NCBI GenBank assembly: GCA_963819115.1
Contig: CAWFUR010000005.1
Span: 56,300 to 120,299 of the forward strand
DNA: 64,000 bases
Direction: 5' to 3'
Origin: JACVRW01 sp963819115
GTDB lineage: Bacteria > Actinomycetota > Thermoleophilia > Solirubrobacterales > Thermoleophilaceae
Below are positions 57,896-64,000 of this stretch, one piece after another (the first letter of the stretch is position 1; each line of letters starts with the position of its first letter). The notes below the pieces were generated by a model. That model was not told the origin of the DNA and did not search any database. It worked only from the letters and a program-made list of their open reading frames with translations. The translations under genes and the position numbers were made by a program.

Positions 57896-59056
57896 TTGAC
57901 GCAGAACGAAGGCGAGGCCCTGGCAGCCCAGCTCGCTAGCGAGCCCACCTTCGCGCGGCCCGATACGTCGGCGCCCCCGGCTCCGCGCTACCTGATCGTT
58001 CGCGGCGACGAGCGCCTCCACCGCGAGGAGGTGCTGGAGCTGGGCGGGCGCAACCTCCCCGACTCGCCGGGAGCCGCCCGCTTCTGCAAGTACTACGACC
58101 GCAGCCCGCTCGGACCGCCGATTCTCCTGCTCGCGCGCGAGCGCGCGACCGGGCACCTGGTGGGCATGGCCTCGCTGCTGCCCTCGATGCTCCGGGTGGC
58201 GGGCCAGCCGGTGCGGGCGGCCATCAGCGCGGACTTCGCGATCGAGCAGGGCCACCGCGGGCTGGGGCCGGCGCTGCCGCTCCAGCGGGCGGCGCTCGAG
58301 TTGGTGACCGGGGAGGGACTGGCGTGTGCCTACGGCTGCCCGAATCCGCTCTCGGAGCCGATCGTCAAGCGGGTGGGGTTCGAGAGCGTCGGCGAGCTCA
58401 CGCGCCACGTGAAGGTCCTGCGCACCCGCCTGCTCGTGGACCTCTTCGTGCGGCGCCCCGGAGTGGCCCGCATGCTGTCGGCCGCCACCAGGGTGCTCGT
58501 GGACCCGCTGATCTCGCTCGGCTCCCGCGAGCGGCGCGTGCGCCGGCTGCGCGGGCTGACCTTCGAGAAGCCCGCGCGCTTCGACGAGCGCTTCACCGAT
58601 GTCTGGCACGCCACCTCGCACCGGCACACCGTTACCGGGGAGCGCAACGCGGAGCTGCTCAACTGGAAGTACGACCTCGATGACGACGCGCCGGAGTCCG
58701 AGTTCACGATCCTGGCCGCGGTCGATGGCGAGGACCGCGTGGCCGGGTACGTCGTTTACCGCGTGAAGGACGGGGTCCGCCACGTGTTCGATCTGGCCGT
58801 CCTGGAGTCGAAGCGAGTGATCGACTCATTGCTGGCCGAGTTCGTGGCCGATGCCCGCCGCGAGGGCGGCGTGGGGCTCACCTTCCTGTGCCTGGGCTCG
58901 CTCGGCCTGCTCGGAGAGAGGCTGAGGGCGTTCCGGTTCCTGCCCCGCGGCGAGGGAAAGCGACTGCGGGTGTACCTGCCCGGCCGCGCGAAGCCCGGGG
59001 CCGCCCTGCTCCAGCCGGAGAACTGGTACTTCGTCATGGGAGACGACGACTTCTAG
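57896..59056 (+). CDS. GNAT-like acyltransferase
   Basis: 386 residues from TTG 57896, which has GGGGAG about six bases upstream; an earlier TTG at 57758 would add an unlikely Pro-rich leader. Two GNAT-like halves can be seen: LVGMASLLPSMLRVAGQPVRAA ... FAIEQGHRGLGPALPLQRAA (acetyl-CoA loop) and the second with NAELLNWKYDLDDDAPESEF. The end, PENWYFVMGDDDF, is typical of acyltransferases linked to surface polysaccharide genes. Substrate unknown. First gene of an operon with the APH-like gene. Confidence 0.78.
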   Translation: MTQNEGEALAAQLASEPTFARPDTSAPPAPRYLIVRGDERLHREEVLELGGRNLPDSPGAARFCKYYDRSPLGPPILLLARERATGHLVGMASLLPSMLRVAGQPVRAAISADFAIEQGHRGLGPALPLQRAALELVTGEGLACAYGCPNPLSEPIVKRVGFESVGELTRHVKVLRTRLLVDLFVRRPGVARMLSAATRVLVDPLISLGSRERRVRRLRGLTFEKPARFDERFTDVWHATSHRHTVTGERNAELLNWKYDLDDDAPESEFTILAAVDGEDRVAGYVVYRVKDGVRHVFDLAVLESKRVIDSLLAEFVADARREGGVGLTFLCLGSLGLLGERLRAFRFLPRGEGKRLRVYLPGRAKPGAALLQPENWYFVMGDDDF

Positions 59057-59057
59057 C

Positions 59058-60399
59058 TTGGACCGATCGGCGGCGTTTTCGGTTGGTCACGCCGCCGAGG
59101 CCTGGCTCTGCCTGCTGCCCGCGGAGGCGCGTCGCTTCCGCGTGGCCGATGCGCGGCTGGCGGCGGCGCTGGCGGGGAGCGGCGGGGTGGTTGCCGAGGA
59201 CTCGCCCGATGTGGAGATCGGCCCGGTTGGTTGGCTGCGAGGCGATGCGCCCGTGGCGGTCGTGCCGCTGGGGCGGGCGGGCTGGGCGCGCGGGTCGGCG
59301 TTGTCACGGGTGGTCGAGCGCTCACGCGCGAGCGCGCGAGCGCGGGTGGCTGCACGCCGGGCGGCACGGGCCCTCCGCCTCCGCGGGTACCCGGAGGTCG
59401 AGGTGATGCTGTGGGACGCGGGCCAGGGCGTTCGTGGCGCCGGGGTCCGGCCTCGCTCGATCGCCGAGGTCCTCCCCCAGGCCGCGCTGGTCTTCGGCCG
59501 GCGGGCGGTGGCGGGGCCATCGATCCTGGACGCGGTCCTGGCGGATGCCGGCGGCTTGCGGCCGGTGCGGCTCTCGGCCCGGGGAGGCGTGATGCTCGCC
59601 TTCTGCGAGCGGGAGCTCGTGCGGGTGGCGGTGGGCCCCGGGCGCCGGCAGATCGAGGCGCAGCGGAGCGCGCTGGAGTCGTTGCGGGCGGCGGGTCCGC
59701 CCGATGCGGTCGCGCGGCTCGTGCCCTGGCCGCTGGCGGCGGGGCGCTCGGGGCTCGCGGACTGGACGGCGGAGCCGCTGATGGCGGGAGCGCCCGCTCG
59801 CGGGGTCGAGGGCCCGCTCATGGAGGAATGCCTCGAGTTCCTTGCCGGTCTTCATTCGCTGGGCGGCGCCCCGTCGTCGCTCGCCGGGGCGGCGGAGGTG
59901 GTCGCGCAGGTATGCGGACCGGCGGAGGCGTCGGCCGTGCGGGAGACGGCGGCGCGCCTCGACATCGACCTCGCCGACGTACCGCGTTGCTTCGGGCACG
60001 GGGACTTCTTCGCCGAGAACCTGCTGGTCGGCCGGCGGGCACCTGGCCGGCGTAGTGGACTGGGACGCCGCCGGCCCGGGGCGCCTTCCCCTGCTCGACC
60101 TGCTCCACCTGACGGTCGCGTCGCGCTGGGGACGCACCGAGAACGCCTGGGGACCGGCAATCGTCGGCGACCTGCTCCCGTGGGCGCGCGGCGGCGGCGA
60201 TGACCTCGTGCGCGGCTACTGCCGGCGGGTGGGGCTGGAGCCGGACCCGGAGCTGCTCGAGCGACTGGCGATCGCCTACTGGCTGGAGCGGGCCGCCGCC
60301 CAGCTGAGCGCGCACGCCGAGCGCTGGGAGGACCGGGAGTGGATCGAGGCGAACGTGGCGGCGGTGGCGCGGGCCGGGCCACCCTCGGTCGGGGAGTAG
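59058..60399 (+). CDS. Aminoglycoside phosphotransferase-like kinase (one apparent frameshift)
   Basis: About 446 residues when rejoined. C-terminal kinase domain: catalytic loop CFGHGDFFAENLLV, then, after a frame change near 60040, GHLAGVVDWDAAGPG with the metal-binding Asp. Deleting one G in GTCGGCCGGCGGG restores the frame. The N-terminal 150 residues are Arg/Ala-rich and unassigned. Genes of this type often sit in polysaccharide or lipid operons and need not confer resistance. It starts TTG one base after the previous stop. Confidence 0.75.
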
Positions 60400-60403
60400 G
60401 GTC

Positions 60404-60862
60404 ATGGTCGTGGACACCATGAGCCCAGTCGAACGGATGTGGCCGGTTCTGAGGCAGCTCATGAAGGGACACACCGCGGTGTACCGCGTGACCGGCGGGC
60501 TTGTCGGCCATCACTTCCCCGGCGCTCCGCCCACGTTGCTGCTCGACCATGTGGGCGCCAAGAGCGGGACCACCCGGACGAGCCCGCTCGGCTATGTCCC
60601 GGATGGCGACAACCTCGTCGTCGTGGCCTCGAAGGGCGGCAACCCCAAGCACCCGGGCTGGTACCACAACCTGCGCGCGCACCCCGACGTGGAGATCCAG
60701 GTCGGCTCGAAGCGGAAAGACGTTCACGCGCACGTCGCGAACGCCGAGGAGCGGAAGCGCCTGTGGCCGAAGGTCGTCAAGGCCTACGGCGGCTACGCGG
60801 ACTACCAGAAGCGCACCGAGCGCGAGATCCCGCTCGTGGTCCTGGAACCGCGCAGCGGGTAG
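60404..60862 (+). CDS. Deazaflavin (F420)-dependent nitroreductase, Ddn family
   Basis: 152 residues. Split beta-barrel with LLLDHVGAKSGTTRTSPLGY, VVVASKGGNPKHPGWYHNL (F420 phosphate binding) and VEIQVGSKRKDV, the Ddn/FGD-like family of actinobacteria. It probably reduces quinones or other small molecules with F420H2. It follows the kinase gene by four bases. Confidence 0.92.
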   Translation: MVVDTMSPVERMWPVLRQLMKGHTAVYRVTGGLVGHHFPGAPPTLLLDHVGAKSGTTRTSPLGYVPDGDNLVVVASKGGNPKHPGWYHNLRAHPDVEIQVGSKRKDVHAHVANAEERKRLWPKVVKAYGGYADYQKRTEREIPLVVLEPRSG

Positions 60863-60868
60863 TCCGCG

Positions 60869-62305
60869 ATGCAGCGCCTCAGTCCTCAGGATGCGTCGTT
60901 TCTGCACCTCGAGGACGCGGCCACCCACATGCACATCGGGTCGGTGGCCATCATGGAGGGGCCGGCCCCCTCATACGAAGCGGTCACGCGAATGGTGCGG
61001 GCCCACCTGCCGAGCGTTCCGCGCTACCGGCAGAGGGTGCACTTCCCCCCGCTCGCCCTGGGCCGGCCGGTGTGGGTGGACGACCCCCACTTCAACCTGG
61101 GCTACCACCTGCGGCGCTCGGGCCTGCCCGAGCCAGGCGGCGACGAGGAGCTGCGCAACCTCGTGGGGCGGGTCATGTCGCAGCAGCTCGACCGCTCGAA
61201 GCCGCTGTGGGAGATCTGGATGATCGAGCACCTGACCGACGGGCGCTGGGCCTTCCTCAGCAAGGTGCACCACTCGATGGTCGACGGCGTGTCCGCCGCG
61301 GAGCTGCTCTCGGTGGTGCTCGACTCCGAGCGCGAGCCGGACCTCCCTCCCCCAGACGACTGGCACGCCGAGCGCCAGCCCCCCGGGGCCGAGCTGGCCG
61401 CCCGCGCGCTGGGTGAGCGTGCGCTCAGCCTCGGCGACCTGCGCTCGGCCGTCAGCTCGCCGCGCCGCGTGGCCGCCACGACCGTCGACACCGCCCGCGG
61501 ACTTCTGTCGATGAGCGGGCTGCTCAGGCCCCCGCCCGCGTCGTCGCTGAACGGCCCGGTGGGCCCCCACCGGCGCTGGGCCTGGGCCCGCTCGGAGCTG
61601 TCGGAGGTCAAGCAGGTCCGCAGGGCGCTCGGAGGCACGGTGAACGACGTGGTGCTCGCCGTGATCGCCGGCGGCTTCCGCGAGCTGCTCGCCTCGCGCG
61701 GCGAGTCCACCGACCGCGTGGTGCGGACGCTGGTGCCCGTCTCGGTCCGCTCGGCCGAGGAGCACGGCGCCTACAACAACCGCGTGTCCGCGATCTTCGC
61801 CGACCTGCCGGTGGGCATCGAGGATCCGGTCGAGCGCCTGGCCTCGGTCCACGAGCAGATGGAGCACCTGAAGCAGTCGCACGAGGCCGTGGCCGGGGAC
61901 GTGCTCGTCGGCCTGTCCGGCTTCGCCCCGGCGATGCTGCTCGGACTGGGCCTGCGGGCCGCGACCCGGGTGCCGCAGCGCAACGTGAACACGGTGACCA
62001 CGAACGTCCCGGGCCCGCAGCACGCGCTCTACGCGGCCGGGAGGCGGATGCTCGAATGCTTCCCCTACGTGCCGCTCGGCGGCCACGTGCGCGTGGGCGT
62101 GGCGATCTTCTCCTACGACGGCGGCCTGGGCTACGGCGTGACGGGCGACTACGACGAGGCGCCGGACATCGCGGTGTTGTGCGAGGGAATCGAGCGCTCG
62201 ATGGCGGCGCTGGTGGCGGCGGCCGAGGATCCTGGCGGAGTGAACGCGGGCCGGCCCGGGCGAGCGCCGGCTAGGTCAACGCGTCCGGCGCCGGCGCCCG
62301 GCTGA
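60869..62305 (+). CDS. Wax ester synthase / diacylglycerol acyltransferase
   Basis: 478 residues. N-terminal LSPQDASFLHLEDAATHMHI, the catalytic HHSMVDGVSAAEL (HHxxxDG), PLWEIWMIEHL, and the C-terminal NNRVSAIFADLPVG and NTVTTNVPGP of the WS/DGAT family. It makes triacylglycerol or wax esters from acyl-CoA, which fits the lipid genes at 36993-41184. The last 35 bases overlap the convergent GGDEF gene. Confidence 0.95.
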   Translation: MQRLSPQDASFLHLEDAATHMHIGSVAIMEGPAPSYEAVTRMVRAHLPSVPRYRQRVHFPPLALGRPVWVDDPHFNLGYHLRRSGLPEPGGDEELRNLVGRVMSQQLDRSKPLWEIWMIEHLTDGRWAFLSKVHHSMVDGVSAAELLSVVLDSEREPDLPPPDDWHAERQPPGAELAARALGERALSLGDLRSAVSSPRRVAATTVDTARGLLSMSGLLRPPPASSLNGPVGPHRRWAWARSELSEVKQVRRALGGTVNDVVLAVIAGGFRELLASRGESTDRVVRTLVPVSVRSAEEHGAYNNRVSAIFADLPVGIEDPVERLASVHEQMEHLKQSHEAVAGDVLVGLSGFAPAMLLGLGLRAATRVPQRNVNTVTTNVPGPQHALYAAGRRMLECFPYVPLGGHVRVGVAIFSYDGGLGYGVTGDYDEAPDIAVLCEGIERSMAALVAAAEDPGGVNAGRPGRAPARSTRPAPAPG

Positions 62306-63341
62306 GGGCCTTGGCGCTCATGAGGGCGAGGTCGGCGGTGCCGAGGAGCTCGTCTGCGTCCAGGCCCGCCTCGGCCTCGGCGGTGCCGGTGGTGATCGTC
62401 AGCGGCGAGCCGTCGGGTCTCAGGCAGGTGGTCTGGACGGTCCGCCGCAGCCGAGCGGCGAGGTCCTCGGCTGCCGCGTGCTCGGTGTCGGGGAGGACCA
62501 TCACGAACTCGTCCCCTCCCCAGCGGAAGCAGCGGTCGAGCCCGCGCCGGGCGGCATCGAGCGCGGTGGCCACCTCGCGCAGGCACTCGTCGCCGTTGAG
62601 GTGGCCGAAGCGGTCGTTGATCTCCTTGAAGCCGTTGAGGTCGGCGACGAGGATGCTCAGCGGCTGGCGCCCGACGAGGGCGCGATGCAGCTCCGCGGCC
62701 AGGACCTCGTCCATGGCCAGGCGGTTCTCGAGGCCGGTGAGGCGATCGGTGCGGGCGCTGAGACGAGCCTCGTCCCCCTCGTGTTGCATCTGCAGCCGCT
62801 TCGAGCGCACGTCGTCGGTCCAGTGGGTGGCGAACATGCCGAGCGCGAACCAGAGCGACGAGCCGCACCAAGGCCTCGCCTCCTCTGACGCGATCCCAGC
62901 CCTCGTAGAGGACCGGCAGCTCGGCGGCCACTGCGACGAACGCGAGGAACGGCAGCGTGCGGCGCGGCGGGTGGACGCAGGCGGTGTAGACCGCCCAGAG
63001 CAGGAGCACGGCCCCAGCGGCGCGCGGCTACCGGCGGTGAGCCACTGCAGGACCGCGATCTGAGCGACCGCGAGGTAGCTCAGGGCCAGTAGCTCGCCGG
63101 GCGTCGTGCGGGCGCCTCGCCTGATCACCCGCAGGGCCACGACCAGGCAGACGATCACGAGGCCGCCGGCGGCGGCCCATCCCAGGCCTCCGAGCCGGGA
63201 CGGGGGCGCCAGTGCGAGCGAGATCATGGTCACGAGCGCGGTGATCAGCCACGCCGGGGCACACATCCGAATGGCGGGCGCCATGTCGGCACCGGCGTAG
63301 GGGTCCTCGCGCTTGCGGAGGAAGTGGCGAAGGGCGTCCAC
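62271..63341 (-). CDS. GGDEF diguanylate cyclase with membrane sensor (local double frameshift)
   Basis: About 356 residues from GTG 63341. N-terminal membrane helices (WLITALVTMISLALA, AAAGGLVIVCLVVALRVI), then a GGDEF domain: RTDRLTGLENRLAMDEV, LVADLNGFKEINDRFGHLNGD, and the active site RWGGDEFVMVLPD. Between about 63025 and 62870 the membrane-type sequence VLLLWAVYTACVHPP continues in another frame, then returns: two compensating indels. The cyclase domain is unaffected. It would make c-di-GMP, the ligand of the riboswitch at 54105. Confidence 0.87.
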   Translation of the reverse strand: MDALRHFLRKREDPYAGADMAPAIRMCAPAWLITALVTMISLALAPPSRLGGLGWAAAGGLVIVCLVVALRVIRRGARTTPGELLALSYLAVAQIAVLQWLTAGSRAPLGPCSCSGRSTPPASTRRAARCRSSRSSQWPPSCRSSTRAGIASEEARPWCGSSLWFALGMFATHWTDDVRSKRLQMQHEGDEARLSARTDRLTGLENRLAMDEVLAAELHRALVGRQPLSILVADLNGFKEINDRFGHLNGDECLREVATALDAARRGLDRCFRWGGDEFVMVLPDTEHAAAEDLAARLRRTVQTTCLRPDGSPLTITTGTAEAEAGLDADELLGTADLALMSAKALSRAPAPDALT

Positions 63342-63404
63342 ACTTCGTTGTCGGCACCTACGGGGGTGCGCGCGAGCGGCCGGGCGGATCGGTGGCCGCT
63401 GGGA

Positions 63405-63743
63405 CTAGGTTCTGAGCGCCAGCCCGAAGGGGCTGCCCTCGGAGTCCTTGCAGATCGCCCAGCGGTCGCCGGGGTGGACGACCGTGCCTCCGAGCTCCTT
63501 GACCTTGGTCACTGCCTCGGCGAGGTCGTCCACGGCGAAGTAGGGCAGCGAGAAGCTGTCGCCCGGGCCTCGGCCGCGTTCGTGGACGCCCACGGTGGGC
63601 GCGTCTGAACCGGTCTGCCACCCCTCCCCCTGGTCCTGCTCCCGCGGCTCGAGCTCGGCGCCGAGCAGACCCGACCAGAATCGACGGGCCCGCTCGGGGT
63701 CATCCGCGGGGAACTCGATCAGCGAGAGCTCGGAGTGCGACAC
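63405..63743 (-). CDS. VOC (glyoxalase/bleomycin-resistance fold) protein
   Basis: 112 residues from GTG 63743. SLIEFPADDPERARRFWSGLLG begins the first beta-alpha-beta module; FSLPYFAVDDLAEAVTKVKELG and the ending GSPFGLALRT give the second. Similar proteins bind a metal or small ligand; no reaction can be assigned. Leaderless start. Confidence 0.85.
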   Translation of the reverse strand: MSHSELSLIEFPADDPERARRFWSGLLGAELEPREQDQGEGWQTGSDAPTVGVHERGRGPGDSFSLPYFAVDDLAEAVTKVKELGGTVVHPGDRWAICKDSEGSPFGLALRT

Positions 63744-63750
63744 GCCGCGG

Positions 63751-63756
63751 ACGATA
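63751..63756 (-). promoter_or_regulatory. -10 box of the VOC gene (leaderless)
   Basis: TATCGT, 7 bases before GTG 63743. Confidence 0.5.
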
Positions 63757-63813
63757 CGCGCCTTGGTGGCTGGGCCATACTTGGCGTCCAGGCATTCGAC
63801 GGGGAGGACCCAC

Positions 63814-64000
63814 ATGGCCCGGACCAAGGCGCAGCGCAGTGCCTCAGCGAAGAAGGCAGCGGCGACCCGAAAGCGCAAGGCGGCCAAGCGGAGCGCCCGC
63901 GACGTGAAGAGCTCCGCCTCCACCACGGCCGGGGGCGTGGCCGGCATGGCCAAGGCCGCCGGCAACACGGTGGAGAACGCGGCGAAGTCGGTGTTCAAGC
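63814..64000 (+). CDS. Lys/Ala-rich histone H1-like protein (partial)
   Basis: The first 62 residues run off the window. M-A-R-T-K-A-Q-R-S-A start, then alternating Ala, Lys, Arg and Ser (SAKKAAATRKRKAAKRSA), like the basic tails of actinobacterial nucleoid or H1-like proteins. From about residue 40 it turns into AGGVAGMAKAAGNTVENAAK, a milder helix. GGGGAGG precedes the ATG. DNA binding is inferred from composition only. Confidence 0.6.
   Translation, partial: MARTKAQRSASAKKAAATRKRKAAKRSARDVKSSASTTAGGVAGMAKAAGNTVENAAKSVFK

Noticed and set aside
59058..60399. Antibiotic-resistance kinase
   Set aside because: The APH fold is clear, but the context is a lipid/polysaccharide-type operon and nothing supports an aminoglycoside substrate.
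1..64000. tRNA or rRNA genes
   Set aside because: No T-loop/acceptor pattern or rRNA-like block was found by eye; a tRNAscan run would be decisive.

Overview
This window is a very GC-rich stretch of chromosome from an actinobacterium. The most likely group is class Thermoleophilia (Solirubrobacterales or relatives). The pointers are a group 1h type [NiFe] hydrogenase cluster, an LAxTG sortase-type surface cupredoxin, several SnoaL-like proteins starting MSxEN, a WS/DGAT acyltransferase, a deazaflavin (F420)-type oxidoreductase, and many transcripts that look leaderless. The lineage is an inference from gene content; no rRNA or tRNA gene was seen.

Layout. 1-13515: one long minus-strand operon for a high-affinity, H2-scavenging type hydrogenase. 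In transcription order it holds hypC, a second HypC-like gene, hypD, hypE, small subunit, large subunit, a NifU/Rieske-like protein, two cluster-specific proteins (DUF5947-like, DUF6084-like), an unrecognised 350-residue protein, the maturation protease, hypA, hypB, a double SIS-domain protein and hypF. Most junctions are ATGA/GTGA overlaps. 13581-22179: DUF1385 membrane protein, a secreted protein, rpmE, gpsA, an AsnC-type ligand-binding protein, an esterase, and the ETF / ETF-quinone oxidoreductase operon. 22310-32766: a drug-efflux MFS gene divergent from its MarR regulator, an O-methyltransferase, a split B12-dependent acyl-CoA mutase, two secreted proteins, a HAD phosphatase and a thiolase. 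32837-41184: pepA, a GH3 glycosidase, and a lipid block (acyl-CoA synthetase fused to an SRPBCC domain, PlsC-like acyltransferase, patatin-like lipase). 41344-53713: small SnoaL/GNAT genes, an SCP2-hydrolase fusion, P450, MmgE/PrpD, an SDR, an isolated tnpB element, EamA and phosphoesterase. 53790-64000: a small secreted protein behind a cyclic-di-GMP-I riboswitch, a second thiolase, a cysteine dioxygenase/amidohydrolase pair, a GNAT-like/APH-like/Ddn/WS-DGAT operon, a GGDEF protein and the start of a histone-like gene.

The most unusual signal is a short dispersed DNA element: 12-base conserved flanks around an 18-20 base hairpin whose stem bases covary between copies. It occurs three times in tandem (24532-24678) and singly at 3049-3093, 11833-11872 and 43933-43980. 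Copies sit inside reading frames: as an extra N-terminus of HypE, inside a beta-hairpin of a GNAT enzyme, and as the C-terminus and stop codon of a methyltransferase. A different palindrome is inserted in frame in HypB.

Several genes (hypF, a secreted protein at 42112-43079, an SDR, an APH-like kinase, a GGDEF protein, perhaps the GH3 leader) carry single-base frameshifts, mostly in G/C-rich runs. Some may be sequence errors rather than true pseudogenes.
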